Below are positions 49,601 to 61,600 of a stretch of 64,000 bases of DNA, piece after piece; positions within the stretch are counted from its first letter, which is position 1, and each line of letters opens with the position of its first letter. Origin of the DNA: Psylliodes chrysocephalus (lineage: Eukaryota; Arthropoda; Insecta; Coleoptera; Chrysomelidae); the NCBI GenBank assembly GCA_927349885.1, contig OV651824.1, forward strand, positions 14,779,846 through 14,843,845. The letters run 5' to 3'. The position numbers and the translations under genes are program-made. The notes below the pieces were generated by a model. That model worked only from the letters and a program-made list of their open reading frames with translations, searched no databases and had not been told where the DNA came from.

Positions 49601-52600
49601 TGTTATTAATTTGGAACAAGTAGACAAAGCAGTGTGTAGGGAAGATTGTCATGAAAATAATGAAGAAACTGAAAGCCATATTGGCATTGCGGAACAGTTG
49701 GCTTTAGATGAAATGGTTACGAGTCGAAATCGTGAAGATGAAACTTCAAATATAAATAATATAGAAATTGAAGATAATGTTGATTTGAAAGAAGATATGC
49801 TAGGCAGTCCTAAAAATTATGAAACGTTTGAACAAATGGAAGAAAATAAATTGGGTCCATCTACTAGTAAGAATGATTCTTATCTAAATGAAACGGGTAT
49901 AGATGTAAATAATGAAGAAATTGGAGTTGACAGTACTTTTGGCAATGAAACATTAGATAACAGTATAAATTCTCAAATTATCGAAGATATTGAAGAAAAT
50001 AAATTAATTTCAACTACTAACACGTACGATAATGATACTAGTGTTATAAATGTAGAAAAAGACAAAATAGTTTTAAACTACACAACAGAAGAAGAAATCG
50101 TTTACGATGATAATTCAAGCAAACCTAATCAAAAAGGCAGCCATGAACCAATAGCTCATTTAGAAAGTACTCAAGATAAACAAGAAGACCCCGATGTATT
50201 ATATATTGACAGTAATATTCTTGTTGCCGAAGAAGAAATAACTGAAATAATTAACAGCGACGGAGACCAGACGTCCTCGTATCCCCAAAACGAAGAAAAT
50301 ATGGAAACTTCTAGCAAAGAAACCAATATATTAGACGACAAAGTTGATACTGATTTAGTCATATCACTTGTTTCGTTGTCTATCCAACTACAACGTATAA
50401 ATGAAGAAAATTTAACAGCCGCGACTACCGAAATTCCACCAAAAATCCAAAAAACAGAAGAAGCGACTGTACCAGAACATGTCAAAGCGAATAAAAATGA
50501 ACCAGATTCTTCCAGGTCCAATATGGAAGATGTAATTGTAAAAGAGAAGCATTTAATCCTATCCAAAAACGTTCAAGATCTTCATATTGAAGAACACATA
50601 CACCTTGAAGGAATTAAAGCAGTTGAACGGGGTTTAACGCACGTTGAAGAAATTAAAGAAAGAATCGAAGATGATAGCGTAAATGTTATAAATTTGGAAA
50701 AAGAAGAGAAAGCAGTCAGTAAGGAGGATCATGATGAAAATAATGAAGAAATTGAAAGTCGTGTGGTCATTGTGGAACAGTTGGATTTGGATGAAACGGT
50801 TACAAGTAAAAATCGTGAAGATGAAACATCTATAAATATAAATAATAAAGACATTAAAGATAATGTTGATTTAAAAAAAAAAATATTAGACCGTCTTAAA
50901 AATTGTGAAATCATCGAAGAAATAGAAGAAAATAAATTGGATCAAACTACTAGTAAGAATGATTCTCTTGTAAATGAAACCGGTACATATATAAATAATG
51001 AAGAAATTGGAGATGACAGTATTTTGGACAAAGAAAAATCAGACAACATTACAAATTCTCAAATTGTTGAAAATAGTGAAGAAAATAAATTAATTACAAC
51101 TACTAACACATACGATAATGATCCTAGTGTTATAAATTTAGAAAAAGACAAAATAGATTTAGATAACACAACAGAAGAACAAATTATTAATGATGATAAT
51201 TCAACCGAACCTATTCAAAAAGACTGCCATGAACCCATAGCTCAGTTAGAAAGTACTCAAGAAGAACAAGAAGACCCCGATGTATTATATATTGACGGTA
51301 ATCTTCTTGTTGTCGAAGAAGAAATAACTGAAATAATTACCAGCGATGAAAACCAGATTTCCTTGTATCCCCAAAACAAAGAAAATTTGGAAACTTCTAG
51401 CAAAGAAACCAATATATTAGACGACAAAGTTGATACTGATTTAGTCATACCACTTGCTTCGTTGTCTATCCAACTACAACCTTTAAATGAAGAAAATTTA
51501 ACAGCCGCGACTACCGAAATTCCACCAAAATTCCAAAAAACAGAAGAAACGACTGTACCAGAACATGTCGAAGCGAATAAAAATGCACCAGATTCTTCCA
51601 GGTCCGATATGGAAGATGTAATTGTAAAAGAGAAGCATTTTATACAATCCAAAAACGTTCAAGATCTTCATATTGAAGAACACATACACCTCGAAGGAAT
51701 TAAAGCCGTTGAACGAAGTATAACACACGTTGAAGAAATTAAAGAAAGAATCGAAGATGGTTGTGAAAATGTTATACGTTTGGAAAAAGAAGAGAAAGCA
51801 GTCAGTAAGGAGGATCATGATGAAAATAATGAAGAAATTGAAAGTCGTATGGTCATTGTGGAACAGTTGGATTTGGATGAAACAGTTGCAAGTAAAAATC
51901 GTGAAGATGAAACATCTATAAATATAAATAATAAAGACATTGAAGAAAATGTTGATTTGAAAAAAGAAATATTAGACAGTCTTAAAAATTGTGAAATCAT
52001 CGAAGAAATAGAAGAAAATAAATTGGATCAAACTACTAGTAAGAATGATTCTCTTATAAATGAAACCGGCACATATATAAATAATGAAGAAATTGGAGAT
52101 GACAGTATTTTGGACAAAGAAAAATCAGACGACATTACAAATTCTCAAATTGTTGAAGATAGTGAAGAAAATAAATTAATTACAACAACTAACACATCCG
52201 TTAATGATCCTAGTGTTATAAATTTAGAAAAAGACAAAATAGATTTAGATAACACAACAGAAAAACAAATTATTAATGTTGATAATTCAACCGAACTTGT
52301 TCAAAAAGACTGCCATGAACCTATAGCTCAGATAGAAAGTACTCAAGAAGACCCTGATGTATTATATATTGACGGTAATCTTCTTGTTGTTGAAGAAGAA
52401 ATAACTGAAATAAGTACCAGCGATGAAAACCAGATTTCCTTGTATCCCCAGAACAAAGAAAATATGGAAACTTCTAGCAATGAAACCAATATATTAGACG
52501 ACAAACTTGATACTGAATTAGTCATACCAATTGCTTCATTATCTATCAAATTGGAGCGTATGAATGAAAAATTTTTTACAGAAGCGGTTACCGAAATTCC

Positions 52601-55600
52601 ACCAGTATTCCAGAAAACAGAAGAAACGACCTTTCCAGAACATGTCGAAAAAATGATAAAAAATGAATCGGATTCTTACAGGTCCAATATGGAAAACGTA
52701 ATTTTAAAAGAGAATCATTTCATCCAATCCAAAAACGTTCAAGAACTTCATATTGAAGAACACATAAACCTTGAAGCAATTGTTGAACAGAGTTTAACGC
52801 CTGTTGAAGAAATTAAAGAAGTAATTGAATATGATATAAATTTGAAACAAGTAGACAAATCTGTTGGAAGGGAGGATCATGATGGAAATAATGATACTAG
52901 TGTTATAAATTTAGAAAAAGAAGAAATGGCTAACGATGATAATTCAACCAAACTTATTGAAAAAGACTGCCATGAACCCATAGCTCAATTAGAAAGTACT
53001 CAACATGAACAAAAATACTCCGATATATTATATATTGACGATAATATTCTTGTTGTCGAAGAAGAAATAGTTGAATCAATTAACAGTGACGAAGACCAAA
53101 CTTCCTTTTATCCCCAAAACGAAGAAAATATTAAAATTTCTAGCAAAGAAACCAATATATTAGACTACAAAATTGATACTGAATTAGTCATACCAATTGC
53201 TTCGATGTCTATCCAACTACAGCGTATAAACGAAGAAAATGTAATAGATGTAGCTACCGAAATCCCACCAATATTTCAGAAAACAGAAGAAATTACCGTT
53301 CTTGATCATGTTGAAGAAGTAGTCGAAGAAAGTTGTATAGATAAAGAACAACAGGTTCATTCACAAGTTGCAGTTTCCGCTTCCAATTCAACAGAAGATA
53401 ATTTAAACAAACCGCTCGATGAATTTGAGAAACACAAATTTCCTAACTACGCCGAATTCAATAATTATTATATTCCGAACTCTGCGATTCAAGCTGAACC
53501 CAGCAAAATGCTTATACTAGCAATGGCTGCAGAAATCAAACGAAAATCGGAAAAAACCTGCTTCTCAAAACATAAGAAGAAAACAAAGAAAACGAAGAAA
53601 GCGTTTATTAAAGCAACTGATGATCCCCAAGACAACAAAGATGCGAAGATGCGCGTCACCAGAAGCAAATCGAGGAAAAGCGGATCCAATACGTTCGAGT
53701 CCATTATAAAGCCGCCAGACTTCACCTCCACAATATCTATGAAGAAGGTCAAAATTCATCAGGTATCGGAGTTGATTCCGAGCAAAGAATGTACAGACAC
53801 TGATAGCAATGACAGCGAAAGCAACATGCTGTTTATAGATGATAAAAAATTGGAAGATCATCACTTATTATCCGCTTACGACTCCGACACTCCTGATGAG
53901 AATCTACAATTCAGTTACGAAGTTCGATCCGAAACCAAAACCACTCCAACTAAAAAAATGCAGAAACTGAAAACTGCAGCGGAACGCAAATCGTACGATA
54001 CACAAAGACTCGGCGATGCAACAAAGTTGGTTACACCTGAAATTACCACAAACCCAATCGCGACCCCCAACGATATTTTAGAATTCCCTGTGACGAAATT
54101 ACCGAAAAAATTACAGCTCAAATATAAACTCGTCTCATCTGTTAGCCTGCTTACAGGCGACAAAAGCTTCGAATCTTTGCAGAATAACTCCGAAGACCAC
54201 GTATTGCCAACTGTCGAGCAAAAATTCACAACCCTGCCAGCCAAATTTAGACACAAGCTCGACAACTCCAGGACGTCCGACAGTGTTACTATTGATCTAT
54301 CGAAATGTAAAAATACCGTCAAAACGACCGCGGAAAAGCTTGGAAAACGGCTGGAAATTGAGATCAAAAAAGGATGTGTAAACGTCAACGATTCAACTCC
54401 TAATAAAGCTGTAGTTACGGAAAATATGCCGTTGAATCTTCGAATAAAAACAGTCAAAATAGATAGCGAAACAGCAGAAGCCATTGATTTAACCAAACGC
54501 GAAGAAAAAACAGTTTTTGAAGTAACTCCAAAGAAAGAAATTAAAATACTGTCCAATGTAATCATCAGCCCTTCAAAGCAACGCTCCACAGAAACAAATA
54601 CCGTTATCGTACCAACAGACAATGATGCAATAGAGATTATAAGTACAGAAGATACCCAACAACTATTATCCCCCTCTTTAATAGAAACTCCAGTTGAAAA
54701 TACTAATCAAAGCACCTCTCAAACACCTACCAGACGTTCCTTCTTATACGAAGCGAAAGAAATCGACGAAATCATTGACAAATACACCAAAGATGACTGT
54801 ATCAGAATCGCCAAAATTAAATTTAAAACTAAACTAAATTTCAGTGATGATGAAACAGTCGAAACGTTGAATTCCCGATCTTTGAGAAGTTCCAGATCAA
54901 AATCCTGCCTGTCGAAAGCGCAAAAGATAGAAGGAAATGTGGAGAGAAAGAAAACGAGATCGAAATCGTTGAACGATCATGTCAAAAAATCTAGCGAAAA
55001 TGTGTCTGATAATGTCGGTAAACGGTTGCAGGAATCGTTGGTAGAGCCACAAAAATTCCGTAGAGGCAGGAAGAAACAAACTAAGCTGATTACTGATCAT
55101 GAAAAGAACCAAAGTGTTACCAATATTGAGGAACCAGTTAATAAAACTGTTTCTAATACGAGTGAATATATTGATGAATCAAAACGATGTCTAACGGAAG
55201 CTCACAACCTTGATAAACATACATTAAGACCGATAAAACAATCGAAAGTGGCCACTGACCACCAAGACAATGGATCGGTTAATAAAATTGTTGCTGTTGA
55301 ACTTGTTAATGCATCAAAAACCTCTCCAATAAAGCTTGAAAAGCTCGATAATCATTCAATAAGAAAGAGGAAACCTTCTAGACTCTTCTCAGACATTGGA
55401 GAATCTGTTACGGAATCAAAACTTTGTTCAACAGAGTCTCCAAAGCTCAATAGTCATTCTTTAAGAAAGAGGAAACCTTCTAAACTGGTCACTGATCATG
55501 CACAGGCTAATTCAATTAACATAACTGGTTCTATTACTGCTCAACTTATTGATGAATTCAAACCAGGTCAATCGGCGCCTCAACAAATCTATAAACATTC

Positions 55601-58600
55601 ATTAAGAAAGAAAACACAATCCAAAATGGTGACTGAACACAATGATTCAGATAATAAAGTTGTTGCAGATACTGCTGAATTTATTGGTGAACCAAAACCC
55701 TGTCCAACAGATATGCAAAAGCATGATAGTAATTCGATAAGAAATAGAAAACCATCTAGATTAGCTAGTGATCATGAAAACGATGAAACTGTTAATTCCG
55801 ACAATGGTCAATTTAATGATGAATCACATTTATATCCAACAGAGGTTAAAAAGCTTGATTGTCATTCATTAAAAAAGGGAAACCCTTCCAAAGTGGCCAC
55901 GGATCATATAAATGACACAACAGTTAATAAAACTGTTTATGATATTTTTCAATCTATCGATGAACCAATAACCTGTTCAGTTCAGCTTTTAAAGCTAAAT
56001 AGTCATTTGTTAAGTAAAGAAAACACTAATAAAACTGTTTCTGACACAGAAGAATCTGTTAGTAAATCAAAACTATGTCCAACAGAAGTTCCAAAACTCG
56101 ATAGTCATTTGTTAAGGAAGAGAAAACCTAAACTGGTTACTGATTATGCAAACGCTGATTTAATTAACATAACTGGTTATGATACTGCTCAACTTATTGA
56201 TGAATTCAAACCATGTCAATCGGTGCCTCAACAAATCTATAAACATTCATTAAGAAAGAAAACACAATCCAAAATGGTGACTGAACACAATGATTCAGAT
56301 AATAAAGTTGTTGCAGATACTGCTGAATTTATTGGTGAACCAAAACCATGTCCAACAGATATGCAAAAGCTTGATAGTCATTCGATAAGAAATAGAAAAC
56401 CATCTAGACTAGCTAGTGATCATAAAAATGACGAAACCGTTTCCGACATAAGTCAACCTATTGATAAACCAACAGAGGCTAAAAAGCTTGATAATCAAAA
56501 AGGACAACCTTCCAAAGTAAATATTTATAAATTTGACTACCCAAAATCCTGTTCGATACAGCTTCAAAGGCTAGATAGTCATTTATTAAGAAGGGAGAAA
56601 CTTTCTAGAATGGCAACTCATCGTAAAAACAACACAACTAATAATAAAACCATGTTTGATACTGCTGAAATTGTTGATGATACAACAGTTAATGAAAGTG
56701 TTTATGATATTTATGAATTTGTTGATGAAACAAAATCCTGTTCATTGCAGCATCAAAAGCTAAATAGTAATTTATTAAGAAAGAAGAAACTTTCTAGAGT
56801 GGCAACTGATCATGAAAAGGATACAACTGTTACTGAAACTGTTTTTGATACTTCTAAACTTGTTGAATCAAACCCATCTCCAACTCAAAAGCTCAACAAC
56901 CGCCCATTGAAAAAGAAACTTCGATCTACACATATAACAGATCATAACAACAAAAACAAACAATTAATCGATACGTCTGATAAACATGTACAAATATTAA
57001 AACTTGAAAAGATTGGCGATGATGCGTCCAGAAATCTCAAAAGATCCAAAGAGTTTGCTGGCCATGAAAACAAAGAACCAGTTTGTCATACCGCAAATGA
57101 AAATCTATCGAGAAAGACCAGACGCTCTAGATCCAAACAGTCAATTGTTCACGATAACACAAATGTGATGGAATCGGAAATCTATAAAAACACTGAAGAC
57201 GATTTATCTAAAAATAAGCGAAGATCTAGACATTTTTCTGAGAATAAAAGCAAAAATACATTTGAGTCTGATAATCATTTGGATTCCAAATTAAAAGAAG
57301 ACTACCAACTGGCTGCGAAGAAACTAAGATCTAGATCACTTTCTTCTCGCGAAAACAATATCACAATCGGGCCAATAGTTGATATAACTGAAGAAGGCAA
57401 CCAACTATTGGCGAATAAATTGGGATCCAGAACACACTCTTATGAAAATAAAAATATCACCGAAACAATAGTTGATAATAGTTCCAACAACACCAAGACA
57501 ACAAAATCTAATTCAGAAAAGAACCAAACACTAAGAAAATCCAGAAGCAGATCTTTAATGGAACAGGAAAACAAAGATATTGCCGATGCTTTGTCTGATA
57601 CTATTAAAGCAATCAACAACGATGAGTTGTTAAAAAACACACCGATATTCGTAACTTCTGATACAGGCATTAAAGATGTTGCTAAAGCTGAAAATTATCA
57701 ATCTAAACAAAACAAAACGAGATCCAGGTCTGTATCTACTTGCAAAACTAAACAGACCACCGATAATAAAAAATCTACACCAGAATGCCAAACATCTGCT
57801 GGAAAGAAACTCGAATCGAGATCAATATCTAACCACGAGAACGTCCCTACAGATTCTGAGAAAATAAATCAAACTAAAAAGAGCAGAAGATCAAAATCGA
57901 AACGACCAAGAAAGAAAGTCATTGTTGATTTTGATGCAAGTTCCATTGTAGAAACCGGTATACATGATACAAGTAATGTTATTGATATAACAAATATAGA
58001 AGTTGCTCTGGCAGAAAACATATATAACCAAAATATGAAGACATTAACGCCAAATACTACAGATACAAACGAAATTAAATATGACGACAATGTTCAGAAA
58101 AATGCTTCGGAAATCTGCACTCTGGTAGATACTATTGTTATAGATGTTGACAATGATAAATCAACTGGATACTGCCTTGAAACAAGTACTGCAGAACATC
58201 ACTCGATAATAAAAGAGACCAAAATTAATGTGGAAGCTGAAGATATTAAACACCAAACAATAATCGAAGACATCGTCCCTCAAGATGAACTTGCTAATGT
58301 CAAGGCCTCCAAATCTTCAGAAATAACCGACAGTAACCTCAAAGTTCAACAGAAGAGAACAAAAAGAAAGTCCAAAAAATCTCTAATAGGAAAAGAAAAT
58401 GATCATGACGAAACTGTTAATGAAAAGACCATCTTTGCAACTCTATCAGATCAGAAACTAGATCAAGAACATACACCAGATGAAATTATTGTGAACAATG
58501 TTGATATTTCTATAGTCTCGCCAGAAATCTGCAAAAAGCATCCAGAATCGGAAGAAAATCAAACTCAAGATAGTGTTGTACTAGAAACAAAGCAAATAGA

Positions 58601-61600
58601 AGACTTGGTCGGGATTCAGTACCAAAATATTCTGCCATTGGCACTACCCGCTGAGCACAATCACTTTTTGGAACAAACAAATTTGAAAGAAAAAGATATA
58701 GATAACTTAGTCGCTACTGAAAAAATGCAAGTTTTAGCTGATAATGATGTCCACAATTCTTCTTTAGAACATCATCCTGATTGTAAAGAACCAGTATGCA
58801 TAGGACACAGTCAAACACCAGATGAATCTGAACACTTACTAACTTCAGAATCAGTAGCTTTAGTTGACGACCAAAATTCTCCATTAGTGTATTCTAGTGG
58901 AATTAAAGAACAAGATGGTATCCAGTTGTTGACACACACTTCTAAATCAGATGAAATAAAAGACTTGGTAATATCAAAAACAAAAGAAATAAAAGATTCA
59001 GTTGAGAATCAAATCCAAAATTCTTCAGTACTTCTAAATGGCGACGAAGCACAAAAACACGAGTTTACTACACAGAGTCTAAAATCAGATGAATCGGAAC
59101 ACATATTAATTTCAGAAACAGACAAAACACAGGATTTAGACGGTAATGAAGTTAAACATTCTCCTATACTCTCCAATGACGCCAAATTACAAGAAGACAT
59201 ATTTTTAAAACAGAGTCATAAGTCAGATGACACAGAGTATGTAGTGACCTTAGAAAAAGTAGAAGAAACACAAATGTTGGTTGACAGTAAGGTTCAAAAT
59301 TATCTTTTACTTCCTAATGATAACAAACAAGAAGACAACAGTATTGACTCAAATAATCGAAATCCTGTTGAAGTAGAAGATGTAATTTCAGAAGCAGAAG
59401 AATCGCACGTTTCGGAAATCTGCACGCTGGTAGACACTATTGTTACAGACGTTGACACTGATAAATCAACTGGATATTGCCTTCAAACAACTACTGAAGC
59501 TCATCACTCAATAATAAAAGAGACTGAAATTAATACTAAAGATACTGAAAATGAAGCACTAAACGCAGACATCATCCCTGAAGATGAACATCCGAACGAA
59601 AAGGAGTGCAAATCTTCAGAAATAATCATCAGTGATGACTTAGATGATACAAAACCGTGTAAATTGACTACTTCAGATTTAATTAAACGGTTCAGAGGTA
59701 AAAAGAAGAGAACCAAAAGAAATTCCAAAAAATCTCTAATAGGAAAAGAAAGTGATCATGACGAAACTGTTAAGGAAGAGACCATCTTTACAGCGCCGTC
59801 AGATCAGACACTAGAACAAGAACATACGCCTTTGGAATCAAAATACTCTGGACCCGAAGATGCAATAATTGTGAATGATGTTGATATTTCCATAGTCCAA
59901 CCTGAAATCTGCGAAAAGAAAGAACTGCAATTTTTGCATTTAGATTCTGAAGAAAATAAAACTCAAGATACTGTTGTACAAGAACCAAACCAAATAGAAG
60001 AATTGGTCGGGATTCAGTACCAAAATATTCCACCATTGACCCTACCCGCTGAGCACAATCAGTTTTTTGGAAAACCAAATTTGGAAGAAAAAGAAATAAA
60101 AAACTTAGTCGCTTCTGAAGAAATGCAAGTTTTACCTGAGAATGATATCCACAATTCTTCTTTGGAACATCATTATGATGGTAAAGAACAAGAATGCGTA
60201 CAGCAGAGTCAGAAACGAGATGAATCTGAACACTTACTAACTTTAGAATCAGTGGTAAGACTAGCTTTAGTTGACGACCAATATTCTCCATTACTACTTT
60301 CTAGTAGCGTTAAAGAACAAGAATGTACCCAGTTGTTGACAAGCACTTCTAAATCAGATAAAATAGAAGAATTAGTAACTTCAAAAACAGAAGAAATACA
60401 AGTTTCAGTTGAGAGTCAAATCAAAAATTCTTCAGTACTTCCTAACGACGAAGAACAAAAACACAAGTTTCCAACACAAAATCCACAATTAATATCAGAA
60501 TCAGAAGAAATACATGGTTTAGATGATAATGAAGTTAAAAATTCTTCAGTACTTTCCAATGACGCCACTATATTTTTCAAACCGAGTCAAAAGTCAGATG
60601 AAATAGAGTACGTAGTAACCATAGAAAAAGGGGAAACACAAATTTTGGATGATAGTGAAGTTCAAAATTCTTCTAATTATATCATACAACAAAAATGCAA
60701 CAGTATTGACTCGCAGAATCAAAATACAGTTGAAATAGAAGACATAATAACTTCAGAAGCAGAAGAAACACACGTCCAAAACTGTTCAATTCTACCAAGT
60801 GATACTGAAGAACAGGACCACAACACACAGAGCTCAGAGAGTTATTTCAAACAGATCTCAAAACCAGATACAATAAAAGACTTGGCAACTTTAGAAGCAA
60901 AAGAAACACAAGTTTTAGTTGATACTCGAATGCAAAATTCTTCACAGTTTTCCAATGATCAAGAACAGAACAGATTTTCCACACCAAGTCCAAAATCAGA
61001 TGAAATAAAAGACTTGACAACTTTAGAAGCAGAAGAAACAGAAGATTTAGTTGAGAGTGAAATAAAAAACTATTCTGTCCTTCTTAACGAAACTGAAGAA
61101 CATGAAAACATAAGTTGTTTTACACCGAGTCAAAAATTAGATGAAATAACAGACTCCACAGCTTTAGAAGCAGAAAAGTTACAGGTTTTAGTTGAAAGTC
61201 AAGTCCAAAATTCTTTAGCATTTTCCTATGATCAGGAACAAAACAGGTTTTTAACACCAAGTCCAAAAGCAGAAGAAACACAAGTTTTAGTTGAGAGTAA
61301 AATCCAAAACTATTCAGTTCTTCCTAATGAAACTGAAGAACATGAAAACAATAGTCATTTGACACAGAATCCAAAGGCAGATGTAGTAAAAGACTTGACT
61401 ACTTTAGAAGCAGATGAAACACAAGTTTTAGTTGAGAGTCAAGTTCAACCTTTTTCAGTCAAACCTAGTGATACTGAACAACAAGAACACAATACACAGA
61501 GCCCTAAAGCAGATGAAATACAAAGTTCGGTAGCTTCTGAAGTTTTAGTTGAGCTTGAAGCGCTTCCCATTGAAACTGAAGAACATGAAAACAATAGTTA

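Noticed and set aside
49244..51652. Minus-strand open stretches opposite the giant exon (also 53915-54622 and 59788-60291)
   Set aside because: They recur at the spacing of the coding repeats, have no splice or start support, and reflect codon bias of the plus-strand frame.
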